From Miscanthus floridulus (lineage: Eukaryota; Streptophyta; Magnoliopsida; Poales; Poaceae): a stretch of DNA of 64,000 nucleotides. A model generated the notes under the pieces. That model worked only from the letters and a program-made list of their open reading frames with translations. It made no database searches and was not told where the DNA came from. Of this stretch, positions 43,138 through 53,501 are shown piece after piece (the stretch's first letter is position 1; the number at the start of each line of letters is the position of its first letter). The stretch is taken from NCBI RefSeq assembly GCF_019320115.1, contig NC_089587.1, positions 103,498,347-103,562,346 of the forward strand, written 5' to 3'. Position numbers and translations under genes: made by a program.

Positions 43138-44122
43138 CTACCACAAACCCTCACTGCCTCCTAGTCTTACCCTTACCCTTGTGACCAAGAGTGTCGGTGC
43201 CTGGAGTGTAAGGGTCAGGTGGACGGCATCGCCTAGTGCCTGAAGGCTATGTAGGCTGAGTCGAGGGAGCGTCCTAGAGCTGAGACAGGCCAAGCTCCTC
43301 ATGCCTCTGGTCCACCTCAGCATCTCAACATCACTCTCTGTCAGCTCTCCAATAGGGCGATCATCATCAGAATCAAGAGCCCTTGCCATCTCATATGACT
43401 CCAAATCATTCATAATTTCAACACTATTAGAGCCACATAATCCATCTCCATAGTGCACTTGCGCAGCAACAGGGGGCACATCCACATTGTTAGGAATGTC
43501 TTCTGCAATATAAGTAGCAAAATGGAGAAAGAATGAAAAAATAGATGTAAGGAAGGGGGTAAGCTCCCAATAACCATGCGAATAAGACACTTACTCGGAT
43601 GATTATGTGTCAAAGGGATCTCATGAGGAGGATCTGCCACAACATCATGAGTCTAACAAGCATCTCCAACTAGCTCATTGGGGGCAGATTGAGCATCGGG
43701 AACCGTAGGTGCAACCTCCACATCCATATCAGGTTCCGGGACGGGAGGTCAAAGTGTGCCTGCTGACCCATTGGTGGGAAAAACCCATGAGGGATGGGAT
43801 CAACAAACACCCGACACATAACCACGTCCAAACTTTAGAACAGGCACTTCATAGACGATCTCACATAGTTCTCCCACTGGTTTGCACACCCAATTGGGAT
43901 CATCTTCCTTAGGATGTTGGGAGGGGAACCTAGGTGAAGTACACCCTCCACTGCGATGCCATCATCATCAGCTCCACGACAATGTAGCTCCTCCCGAGCC
44001 CTTGCAACTAACTCACTAAATGAAGGCTTCTCATTGAATAACACAGGCATGCTTTGCATGTCAACAAACTCAATATATCCATAGCGATCTCTTTCCACGG
44101 TGCCTCCATGATATATGCTCAC
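43138..44122 (-). pseudogene. MULE transposase, N-terminal fragment
   Basis: Minus strand, two blocks. 44122-43835 reads MSIYHGGTVERDRYGYIEFVDMQ...FNEKPSFSELVARAREELHC...CANQWENYVRS, the N-terminal region found in MuDR-type transposases of grasses. After frame breaks, 43520-43300 reads DIPNNVDVPPVAAQVHYGDGL...ESYEMARALDSDDDRPIGELTESDVEMLR, the following acidic region. Homology then stops: the DBD-plus-DDE catalytic core and SWIM zinc finger expected downstream are missing. So this is a deletion derivative. The identification rests on my memory of the family, not on a search. Confidence 0.6.
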
Positions 44123-44920
44123 TAGGTTGTTTATCTAGTAGTTCAAATAAAAATTGAAATACAGTTCGTTTATTCAAAGTAGCTGCTATATAGTACCTCT
44201 CTAATACATACTAACCAACCATACCCTAAGTATATAAATACAATCTATTAACTACGTAGCTAAATCCTACCTAAATAACTATGTCACTAGCTATCTAACT
44301 ATATTTATCTCACTAACTAAATCGACTAGCTATCTAATATCTATATCTATGTACCTATGTCACTAGCTATCTAACTATATTTATCTAACTATATCTATCT
44401 CACTAACTAAATCAACTACCTACATCATCAAATTTACTAGAAACTACCAAATAATCAAAGTAGCACTACAATTCAAGCTAACTAAGTACCTACATTGCAT
44501 ATTAAAAAAATTTACATGTCTAAGTCAATGCAACGAATAGAGCACGCGACGTTGGAGGCGAACAGAGCTCTGGTGGTTGTTGCGGCCTTGCAACAGGACA
44601 CCAGCCCCTCCCCTATGGGCGAGGAGTGGCAGGCTCGCGGATGCCGGAGCAGGGGCCGTGGTCGTGGCTGGGCGAAGCAGGCCGGGGATACGACGCGGAC
44701 GCGGACGTCGGGACCGGAGTAGGATGGGGACGCGAAGGACGGGATCGACGACAAGGTCGTGCCACGCTAGGAGCAGGGGCTGTGTCGCGGCCGGGGTCGC
44801 CAGAGGGAGCGCCTATGCACGCAGCGGATGCGGCGAGCCAGGACAGACGAGGCGGCGCTAGCGGGCTGGGGCCGTGTGCGGTCGACAGGCGGGGGCCGAC
44901 GAGGGCGTGGGCCGGGAGGG

Positions 44921-46895
44921 TGAAAGGTCCTAATGGCTAGAGGGGGGGGTGAATAGCCTAATAAAAAATTCTACAACAACACTTAACAAAAGGGTTAGAC
45001 AATTATGAGACGAAGCAAGTGTTGCGCTAGCCTACTCAAAATGCAAACCGCCTACCACAATTCTAGTTTAGGTAGAATCTAATCACTCAATAACTATGAC
45101 ACTACTCTATGTTAGTGTGCTCTCAAAGGCTAACTAAAGAGCCACACCAACCAACCAAGCGAGCTCTCACAACTAACTACACTAAAGAGCTTGATAACTA
45201 GTTTGCGGTAATATAAAGAGAGTGATCAAGAAAGTTATACCGGCATGTAGATGAAGGAACCAATCAATCACAAGAGTGAATAACAATAAAGACCAATCAC
45301 CTCGGAATCAAGGATGAACACAATGATTTTTTATCGAGGTTCACTTGCTTGCCGGCAAGCTACTCCTCATTGTGGCGATTCACTCACTTGGAGGTTCACG
45401 CGCTAATTGACATCACACGCCAAACCCTCAATAGGGTGCCGTACAACCAACACAAGATGAGGATCACACAAGCCACGAGCAATTAACTAGAGTACCTTTT
45501 GGCGCTCCGTCGGGGAAAGGTCAAGAATCCCTCACAATCACCACGATCGGAGCCGGAGACAATCACCACCCTCCGCTCGACGATCCTCGCTGCTCCAAGC
45601 CATCTAGGTGGCGGCAACCACCAAGAGTAACAAGCGAATCCCCAGCGAAACACGAACACCAAGTGCCTCTAGATGCAAACACTCAAGCAATGCACTTGGA
45701 TTCTCTCCCAATCTCACAAAGATGATGAATCAATGATGAAGATGAGTGGAAAGGCTTTGGCTAAGCTCACAAGGTTGCTATGTCAATGCAAATGGCCAAG
45801 AGGGTGAGCTTGAACTGGCCATGGGGCTTAAATAGAAGCCCCCACAAAATAGAGTCATTGTACCCCTACACTAGGTACAGCGCGGGGTGACCAGACGCTC
45901 TGGTCCGATCGACTGGACGCTGGCCTTCAGCGTCCGATCACGTGATTCATGCCACGTGTCCCCTACTTCAAATACCGTTCGCCTGATCCCAATGGTCAAG
46001 AGATGACCAGACGCGTCAGTTAGAAAGTGACCGGACGCTGGACCTCAGTGTCCGGTCGTTTCCAGTAAGGTTCCAAACGTGAATTTTCACGACTGGACGC
46101 GTTCGGTCATTCCCGACTGGACTCACCCAGCGTCCGGTCACTCAATGTCTCCCCTGTGTGCCTCACGTCAGCGTACGTCAGCACTGACCGGATGCACCCT
46201 GCCAGCATCCGGTCGTAGAGCGACCCAGCGTCCGGTCATTTGACCGACGCCAGCGTCTTCACTGTTACACCTGACCAGACGCGCCGGTCCAACCGAGGCC
46301 AGCGTCTGATCACTATCAGTGACCTCCGTCTTTTCTGTCTAGGGCGTCGGTGGCACAGTCGGACTGTCTGCACTCTACGGCCGGACACTCCGCCGGTGGA
46401 GTTTCTTACCCTTGCTCCCAAACTTCACCACCCTTGATCAAATGTGTCAACCACCAAGTGTATCACTATCACTTGTGCACATGTGTTAGCATATTTTCAC
46501 ACACATTTTCAAGGGTGTTAGCACTTCACTAGATCCTAAATGCATATGCAATGAGTTAGAGCATCTAGTGGCACTTTGATAACCGCATTCTGATACGAGT
46601 TTCACCCCTCTTAATAGTACGGCTATCAAACCTAAATGTGATCACACTCTCTAAGTGTCTTGATCACTAAAACAAAATGGCTCCTACAATTTATACCTTT
46701 GCCTTGAGCCTTTTGTTTTTCTCTTTCTTCTTTTCAAGTCCAAGCACTTGATCATCACCATGGCATCACCGTCGTCATGTCATGATCTTCATTTGCTTCT
46801 CCACTTGGAATGTGCTACCTATCTCATGATCACTTGATAAACTAAGTTAGCACTTAGGGTTTCATCAATTCACCAAAACTAAACTAGAGCTTTCA
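44921..46895 (-). mobile_element. Solo LTR, TGAAAG family variant, inside the MULE
   Basis: 1975 bp, plus strand TGAAAGGTCCTAATGG...CTAGAGCTTTCA, flanked by perfect GAGGG duplications (44916-44920, 46896-46900). Layout and many phrases (TTCACTTGCTTGCCGGCAAGC, ACTTTGATAACCGCATTC-type) parallel the LTRs at 15199-17634 and 54515-56956. Contains a cluster of GACCGGACGC/GCGTCCGGTCA motifs at about 45890-46310. No internal coding region. Confidence 0.9.
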
Positions 46896-47174
46896 GAGGG
46901 GCGGCGCGCGGTGGGCGTGGGGCGGCTGGGGCTCCGTGCGGTGAGCCAGCGTGAGCAGGCTAGGGACGCGGGCAACCAACACGGCGGGAGGGGCGGCGTG
47001 CGGCGGGCGCTGGTCGGGAGGGGCGGCGGGCGTGGGACGGTCAGTGCTCCGCATAGCGAGCACAGGACGGCTGGGGCTCCGTGCGGCGGCGGGCACGGCG
47101 GTGCGGCAGCAGTGGTGGCACCCTGGCTCGGGAGCGGTAGAGAGAGAGAGAGGAAAAGACAAAGGAAGGGAGTT

Positions 47175-47394
47175 AAGACAGCGTACGGCGCCAATGATCT
47201 TGGCGTCAAGCTCGGCGCCAAGATCTACGGCACCTAGGTAGCTGCCAAGTCACCACCACGTGTGTGTCGACGCCTATGTCAGCCCAAGACCTAGGCGCCA
47301 AACCCTTTGGCGCCGACACGTGTAAGCTCGGCGCCACCAATGATGGCGCCAAGATGAAAACTTCCAAAAAAGGGCCAAAAAATAAAAAATTCGG
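47175..47394 (-). repeat. Right terminal inverted repeat of the MULE
   Basis: Inverse match to 39909-40150: GGCGCC-rich block ending CCAAAAAATAAAAAATTCGG. Confidence 0.85.
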
Positions 47395-47558
47395 GGTCTG
47401 AGCTTGCAGCAGGGGGATCCATGGAATTTTGTCCTCATGGGTTTATCTTTGTATAGTCGTGTAGAAGGTGTACGCTATGGGTTCTCGTCGTGCCCTGTGG
47501 CACGATTTTTCCCGGGTCAGTGCTGTGTCATCTGGCTCAACTATTAGGTAAACGCTCG
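47395..47558 (+). repeat. Direct repeat beside the MULE, copy 1
   Basis: The stretch GTCTGAGCTTGCAG(C/G)AGGGGGATCC ... CATCTGGCTCAACTATTAGGTA recurs at 48436-48611 with moderate divergence. Copy 1 is the sequence into which the MULE inserted (its left part is at 39878-39908). Confidence 0.8.
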
Positions 47559-48412
47559 CCAACGTCTACTCCACCCCGTTAGCTTAGATTCGCACGCCAC
47601 CCGCACTGACACCGTTTCACGCACGCACATGGGACCGCCCACACCGCCCGAATGATCACCCCCGCCCCTGGCTTAATCACCGTGTGGACGTGTTGGGCGC
47701 CGATCCACCTCCACCGTGTCGGACTCTTCGGCTGAGGAATCGTGTAGCCATCTTCTACACCGACATCGTGCGACCTACACCTCCTCCCCACACCGCCAGC
47801 GGCGGCTTGTGCCTCCTCCCCGCATCGGTGGCTGCAGCCTGGCCCTGCCGCACTCGTCAAAACCAATGCTGGCAGTCTACACTTGCAACATGAAACACTT
47901 GCTGCAACATACGATTCGAACAGATATAACATTTGAAACATATGCTTGCAGCATATGTGTATATCCACTGCAACATATGCAACATTCAGATAAAACATCT
48001 GTAACATACGTCTGAAACAAATGAGACATTTCGAATAGACGCTTGCAACATACAAACACTTCCAATATATGCAACATCCATATGAAACACTTGCAACATA
48101 TCTCTAAAACACTTAAAAACATATATTTGTAACATATGCTTTCAGCCAACATCTCCTTGTTGAGATCGCACATCGCGGTGGCCATGCCCTTCCTGGTGGG
48201 GAACTGCGGTAGCGGAAGCACCTCGGCAGCGCCTCAATGCGGCGAGGGATGGGGCACATCGAGGTGGAGTGGGCACGACAGGTGATGGAGCGTAGTGCAG
48301 CGGCGGATGGGATGCGACGTGGGATGGGGCACACGGCGGGGGAAGGTGGCAGTAGTGAGGCGGAGTGGGACGTGTGGCTTCCGGATGGACGGGGCCCGCG
48401 TCTAAGCATGCG
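47559..48412. repeat. Region of short interspersed GCAACATA repeats
   Basis: Separates the two direct repeats. Between about 47885 and 48145 the phrases GCAACATA, GAAACACTTGCAACATA and AACATATGC recur about a dozen times at irregular spacing on the plus strand. It is flanked by GC-rich sequence at 47640-47860 and 48170-48400. Open frames here follow the repeats and are not convincing genes. It may be the end of an uncharacterised DNA transposon. Confidence 0.5.
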
Positions 48413-48611
48413 GCCCTTTATCAATGGAGAGGTCAAGTCTGAGCTTGCAGGAGGGGGATCCGTAGATTTTTGTCCTCGTGGGTTTATCTTTGCATAGGTG
48501 TGTAGAATGCGGAAGGTTTTTGGCAGTCACCCGTACGCTAGGTGTTCTTGTCGGCCCTGTGACACAATTTTTCCTGGGTCAATCCTGTGCCATCTGGCTC
48601 AACTATTAGGT
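48413..48611 (+). repeat. Direct repeat beside the MULE, copy 2
   Basis: Copy without the MULE: CCCTTTATCAATGGAGAGGTCAAGTCTGAGCTTGCAGGAGG runs through uninterrupted and thus preserves a form of the pre-insertion site. Confidence 0.8.
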
Positions 48612-48620
48612 ATATTCTGA

Positions 48621-50407
48621 CAGAAACATTAGTATCAGAGCGCTTAGGCATCTCCCTCGCATTGTCTCCCTCGGAGGCGACTCGAGGGAGTCCGCCAGCT
48701 AGCTTGGTCGCCGCCGCTGTGGCATCTCGCCTCCTCCCAGGTGGTGGCGGCGGCCAGGGGGATGGGGCTCAAAAAAGGCCCCCTCCTTCATCCTTCCCTC
48801 CCCTATCACCACCGAATCTGCTCCCTCCACACCCCTAAAATCCCTCATCTATGCTTGTTCCTGTCAGATCCGTGCCTCTGGTGGTTGGATCCATGCTAGG
48901 GGAGACCGGATCCATCGAAGGTGATAGTCATCTAGCCGTCCCTGTCGTGCACTCGGCCTGAGGCAGCGGCGACTGCTCTGGCCCCCTCGCCAATGTCCGC
49001 CTGACTAACGCGCTGGGCGCGGGGCCTCAGTCGCGTGCGTTGGGCTGCCTAGGCTCGGACCCTCTGCCTACGTCCGCATGCATGACGCGCCGACCGTGGG
49101 GAGCCGCTGGGTGCGGGGCCTCGGCCGTGTGCGTGGAGCCGCGTCGTAGGGGCCGTCGCGGTGCTTGTGTTGCTGTGCTGCACGGGGACGCTGGGCTCCG
49201 CTTGCGGGCACTGAGGACGCGTGGGAGGATGTTACTGCCTACTGTGATTTAGGCGCCTCTACCGCTACGGCGGCCTCCAACAGCAGCGCGTCGCCACGGC
49301 ACCCGTTCCTCGACGTACGCTCGGCGCAGTACCGGCTAGGCTATGAGCGGTGGCGGTCGGAGGCGGCAGCTGCGTCCTATCCCTGTGCACGCGCAGCATG
49401 TTGTCTTCGACATGATGCCGCAACAGCAGCAGGCACGCCTGGGCCGTCTATGCTTCTCGGGCGTGGCGCATTGATGTCTGCTGGTCGTGGTGGAGCTGCG
49501 ATGTGCAGCGTCGAGGGCTCGCGTATGAATTTGGGTGAAAACCTTGCCCGGCCTCAACTCCGGTCCGGCGACGGTGTCGCAGCCTGCGTCATCTACCTCC
49601 TTGGAGGCGTCGTTGAAAATTCTATTTTGCCATCGATCCTGGCCGAAAGGCAATCCTTGCATGACACTTCGTCCAACGATAGTGGTGCCAGTGGCGTCCG
49701 TGGATGTCACTTCCCTTCTTAAGGCGTCATTGTTGTGCTCCTACCACCGTACCTTCACTCGGTCCTTTGTTCCTCTCGCTGGTTCTACCTCTCGCCATTC
49801 CTGTGTGTGCCTATTGTTCTCCGTAGTGGTCTGTCCTACTTGAGTGCTTGACTTAGCCACCGTCGCTTGGTCTCTGGCGGATGCTTTGCCGTCATTGTCC
49901 TTGGTCCGCTATCTGGCAGATACTTTGTTGCATATCTGTGTAGGCATCTCTCTTTGTAGATACTTTGTTGCCGTCGCTGTTCTAGACCCCCCCTCTTTGC
50001 CAGATACTTTGCTGTCGAGTGTGCGCGGCCGCCAAGGTTGCGCTGATCCTCTTAGGCGGATGCTTAGCCGCCGTTGCTGTTGGTTCACCTTGCGGATGCT
50101 TTGCCGCCAAGGCTGCCTTGATCCTCTCAGGAGGATGCTTTGCCGCCGTTGTCGCTAGTTCTTTGAGTTCTCTAGGTGGATGCTTTGTCACCATGGCCTG
50201 GTCCGCTCTGTAGGCAGCTTTTGCATTGATGTATCTTCTCGTAGGATTGACTAGTAGGGTATTGGGGTTGTGGGTTCTTCCCCTTCGTTGTTCTTTCTCT
50301 CTTTTTACGTGTTGGGTCATCTTTGAATTACCTAAGTTGGTTGTAACCTGTTTAACTCTACTTCTTCTTAATGAAATACGTGTCACGAGGACACGCTCGC
50401 GAAAAAC
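48621..50407 (+). mobile_element. LINE-like retroposon, non-autonomous or 5' part plus 3' end
   Basis: 1787 bp flanked by a perfect 14-bp duplication TAGGTATATTCTGA (48607-48620 and 50408-50421), a length typical of L1-type target-primed insertion. The 5' end is GC-rich with CTCCCTCGGAGGCGACTCGAGGGAG, and the 3' end has CTTCTTCTTAATGAAATACGTG...GCTCGCGAAAAAC, both in the style of grass LINE untranslated regions. No reverse transcriptase frame is present, so it is an internally deleted or non-autonomous copy. Around 49860-50215 a unit of GGATGCTTTGCCGCC type is repeated several times. Confidence 0.75.
49860..50215 (+). repeat. Imperfect repeats of GCGGATGCTTTGCCGCC
   Basis: The phrase (G/A)G(C/A)(G/A)GATGCTTTGCCGCC(G/A)(T/A) recurs at irregular 50-65-bp intervals within the retroposon (for example near 49880, 50050, 50095, 50135 and 50175). 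Confidence 0.65.
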
Positions 50408-50421
50408 TAGGTATATTCTGA

Positions 50422-51980
50422 AACAGTTGAACTATTCAAGTACTTTACTCTATGTTTTAATTTCTCGTGCTTGCTTTGGGACGTAAGCAGGCTAGCCTGA
50501 TAACCCACGTATATAAGCTTCATTATACAGCTGTTACGAATTGTCAAATTGTCCATATCATTAAATCTATATGTGGAGGTTTAGGCTCTGTTCGGCTGAT
50601 ACATAAGCCGGCTGATAAGCCGACTGAAACTGTTTTATTGTGAGAGAAAAATACTATAAATTATAAACATGGCCTTACTTGCTAGCCTATAGGACTCATT
50701 CGGTTCCCCAGAAATGCACCTACAAATTATTCCAGTTGATGAAAAGTTATATAAATTAGTTAAGCAATCCAGGTAGAAATCGTTGTTCCACGAAATGATT
50801 ACCTAGCAACCGAACTGAGGCCTCATTCCCTGCACCCATCTCCGAAAATATAAGGTTGTTGAAAGACACATGACAGCGAATGTGCGCGCGGGACTGAGAG
50901 CGGTTGAGTTCAGTCGTTTGGAAACGAGCCAGTGGAAATGATGGGATCTGAACTTAAAAATTGACAGGCCTAAAAGGGCGAAATGACCAGGGCACGTCAA
51001 CTCGATCACCAATTCACCATGGTGTAATATACTCTGGTGATACAAGGAGAACGTACGAGACTACGAATCTGATTGGGTCTCTCGGCGCTTATTATTCAAC
51101 AATTCTAAAAAATGGAGCTGTGACCCAGATTACACAGGGCACTTAATGAAGCTTTCTCTCAGCTACTGCTACTTCAAAACTCCCTTGACGCAACACCCTT
51201 CACAGAGAGTGCTGACAAATGGTCATTTATTTGGGACTCAGACATCATCTCATCTACAAAAGCCTACAAGGAGTGGACACAGCCTAGTCCACCCTGCCTG
51301 CTTTCCGATGGATAGGGAAGGGTTCATGTCAAAACAAGCACAGTCTTCTTCTCGTTTCGGCTTGAAGACAGATTAAGTACTGCATCTGTTCATAAAAGAA
51401 TACAATTATGAAATAAGTGGCGGTCTTAAATTTGATAAAATTTATAGTAAATAATATTAGCATTTATGTCTTCAAATAATTTTATTATAAAAATACAGAT
51501 ACTAGTTTTTGGTCACGCAGGCGTTAGCGTGACAGAGTGCACGCCTTCGCTGCTGTCAGATCTGATCTGACGATGAAACAACGGAAAGCACCGACTCAGA
51601 GGGACACCGGGCCACACGCCCGCATGCCAGTAAGGGCACGCTCAACAGTTTAGACGGCTGTCGTCTGTAAATACCGATCATGTCACATATAGACAGCAAT
51701 ATAGACAACTTATACAATGTGTTGTCTGTTAGGCTATCTACAAGCTAATTAATTCTTGCGTAGACTCATAAATTAAGGTGCTCAAATATGCCTTGGGAGC
51801 ACGAGCCCCCATCGTACAACGGTGCTGGAGCGGGCGATATGACTTGCGAGCACAAGCCCTTGTCGTTTCTTCGCGAAGAGATGGCGTGCCCATCTCTTAG
51901 CTGAGTCGAGGGGGGTTTTGTAAAAATGACATCTCCCCGACGGTAAAAAGACGGACGTCGTACGTGCCCTAACACATTAG
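50422..51980. other. Intergenic, no credible gene
   Basis: Mostly unique-looking DNA. A fragment at 50584-50662 (GGCTGATAAGCCGACTGAAAC and GAGAGAAAAATACTAT) belongs to the MITE family seen at 20461, 21667 and 61838. Frames at 50803-51376 show no recognisable motif or grass-like codon bias. Confidence 0.5.
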
Positions 51981-52225
51981 GTGCCTGTTTAGTTCCCAAA
52001 ATTTTGCAAAATTTTTCAAGATTCCCCGTCACATCGAATCTTTGGACGCATGCATGAAGCATTAAATATAAATAAAAAATAAAACTAATTACACAGTTTA
52101 GACAAAATTCACGAGACGAATCTTTTAAGCCTAATTAGACTATGATTGGACACTAATTGTCAAATAACAACGAAAATACTACAGTATTATTTTCCAAAAA
52201 ATTTCACCAACTAAATGAGACCTGG
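51981..52225 (+). mobile_element. MITE, CTTGTTTAG family, copy d
   Basis: GTGCCTGTTTAGTTCCC at the left and ACTAAATGAGACC at the right, with internal ACGAGACGAATCTTTTAAGCC and TTGGACGCATGCATGAAGC. Same family as copies a-c upstream of H2B. Confidence 0.7.
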
Positions 52226-53466
52226 TATTCAATCGACGCACACGGACCAAAGAGGTAGTAGCACCAGCCACGTTGACCATGGCATATTGGCACGTGTAAC
52301 TGGTTTATTTACTTTTTGTGCGGTTTTCTAGATGTTGGGTCCAAAGGCGCAAGCGGATCACCTGCGTCTAGTAGCGTAGGTGCGCGATGATGCCCGCAAG
52401 CCAAATATGGAAGGTGGCCGGTAATAGTTTCCAAATATAGACTATGCATCCGGTGCTCTTAATTACTGCATGCCCGTGCTGTAGTAAAGTTCATGAATAT
52501 ATATATTCTATAACTAATCTAATGATACTTGTTTTGTCTAATGAGTGTTAGTAGTTTTTAATATAATTTTAGTCAGTTTGAATGGTTTCACTCCTCAAAA
52601 TGTGAGGATTGCGTTCTTTTGTGGAGATAGTCGCACGTAATGATAGATCCCGCCCATATTAAAAGCTTGCGGTAAGAAGGGGTTTTGTTCTAGCGCATGG
52701 AAATAATATTTCAAAAACCTTTGTATGCTCTCCACTGCTTGCGTGTATAAGGCCTATGTTATATAGTATATAACTTCCATCATAGGGATCAATTCCTACC
52801 CTATGGCAGAAAAGGGATGGTTCGACAGCCCATAAATAGCCCTTCCGCTAGGAGGCTCTCGATATCAGAGAGGCAAGACTAAGAAGGCGAGACCGCTGTC
52901 ACTCGGGTCTTGGCCAGAGCATGTGGATTCCCGACCAAAGGGAGCCCCAACCAAGTTATTGCTCCGGCGGCAGTCCCAAATCTTAGCTCAGGCCAAACAA
53001 GCGTCCCGAGCCAAGATAGAAGCCAGCTCCAAAATCTGCTAGGCGCAGAACCACCACACCGCCGTCCAGTTCCATAGACGCGAGGCACTGTCGGCCACTC
53101 TCTCGACAGGATTACGCCTGGCCTAGGGCATGACGCATAAGGACAAAGAACTCCTCAACCCCGCGGAGTGGAGGGCTCTGGGCCCGCTGATCAGCCCCTC
53201 AGGGCAAGGGGAGGATCCTTGCGTGTCAAGGAAGCCTAGAGGGCCTCCTCCTACACGACAAAGAAGGGCCTAGTGGCGCCAAAACGAAGCAAATAGAAGC
53301 CCAAGGCAAGAAGCCCTAGGTTAGGATCTACCCGTTTTATACCCCATGCCCTCCTCGGTATAAAGGGGAGGTATGGGCTCCCGTAGAAGGGGATTAGTTC
53401 ACGAAAACTTAGCATGAATCGGCCAAAACCCTAGGATAGCACCGTGCAATCCTCTACCACTCCCTC

Positions 53467-53496
<30 letters not shown>
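52226..53496 (+). mobile_element. Gypsy LTR, left part (interrupted)
   Basis: From roughly 52760 the sequence has features of a large gypsy LTR on the plus strand: CATAAATAGCCC, CCTCCTCGGTATAAAGGGG, ACCCTAGGATAGC, then a (CT)n microsatellite at 53470-53496, where it is cut by the Retand-type LTR. It resumes at 59403. The portion 52226-52760 has no identifiable feature. Confidence 0.5.

Positions 53497-53501
<5 letters not shown>

Larger units (their letters stand above)
39909..47394. mobile_element. Mutator-like element (MULE) with long TIRs
   Basis: Terminal inverted repeats of about 220-250 bp begin CCGAATTTTTTATTTTTTGG (39909 rightwards; 47394 leftwards) and are rich in GGCGCC palindromes. 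The left arm has an extra 45 or so bases near the tip. Flanks GGTCTGAGG (39900-39908) and GGTCTGAGC (47395-47403) form the 9-bp duplication typical of Mutator, with one change, and an uninserted copy of the site (CAAGTCTGAGCTTGCAGG) is at 48435-48452. Inside are a plus-strand GRF-type gene, a minus-strand GRF-type gene and a 5' fragment of a minus-strand transposase; all are broken. A solo LTR (44921-46895) is nested within. It is non-autonomous now because the transposase catalytic part is gone. Confidence 0.85.

Noticed and set aside
47579..48055. 158-residue minus-strand frame with cysteine and methionine repeats
   Set aside because: The apparent repeats (YMLQ, CFICF-like) come from the GCAACATA DNA repeats, not from a conserved domain.
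47885..48145. Possible CRISPR-like array of short repeats
   Set aside because: Repeat length and spacing are irregular, and the window is plant nuclear DNA.
53470..53496. CT microsatellite as functional promoter element
   Set aside because: It is simply the target site of an LTR insertion within another LTR.
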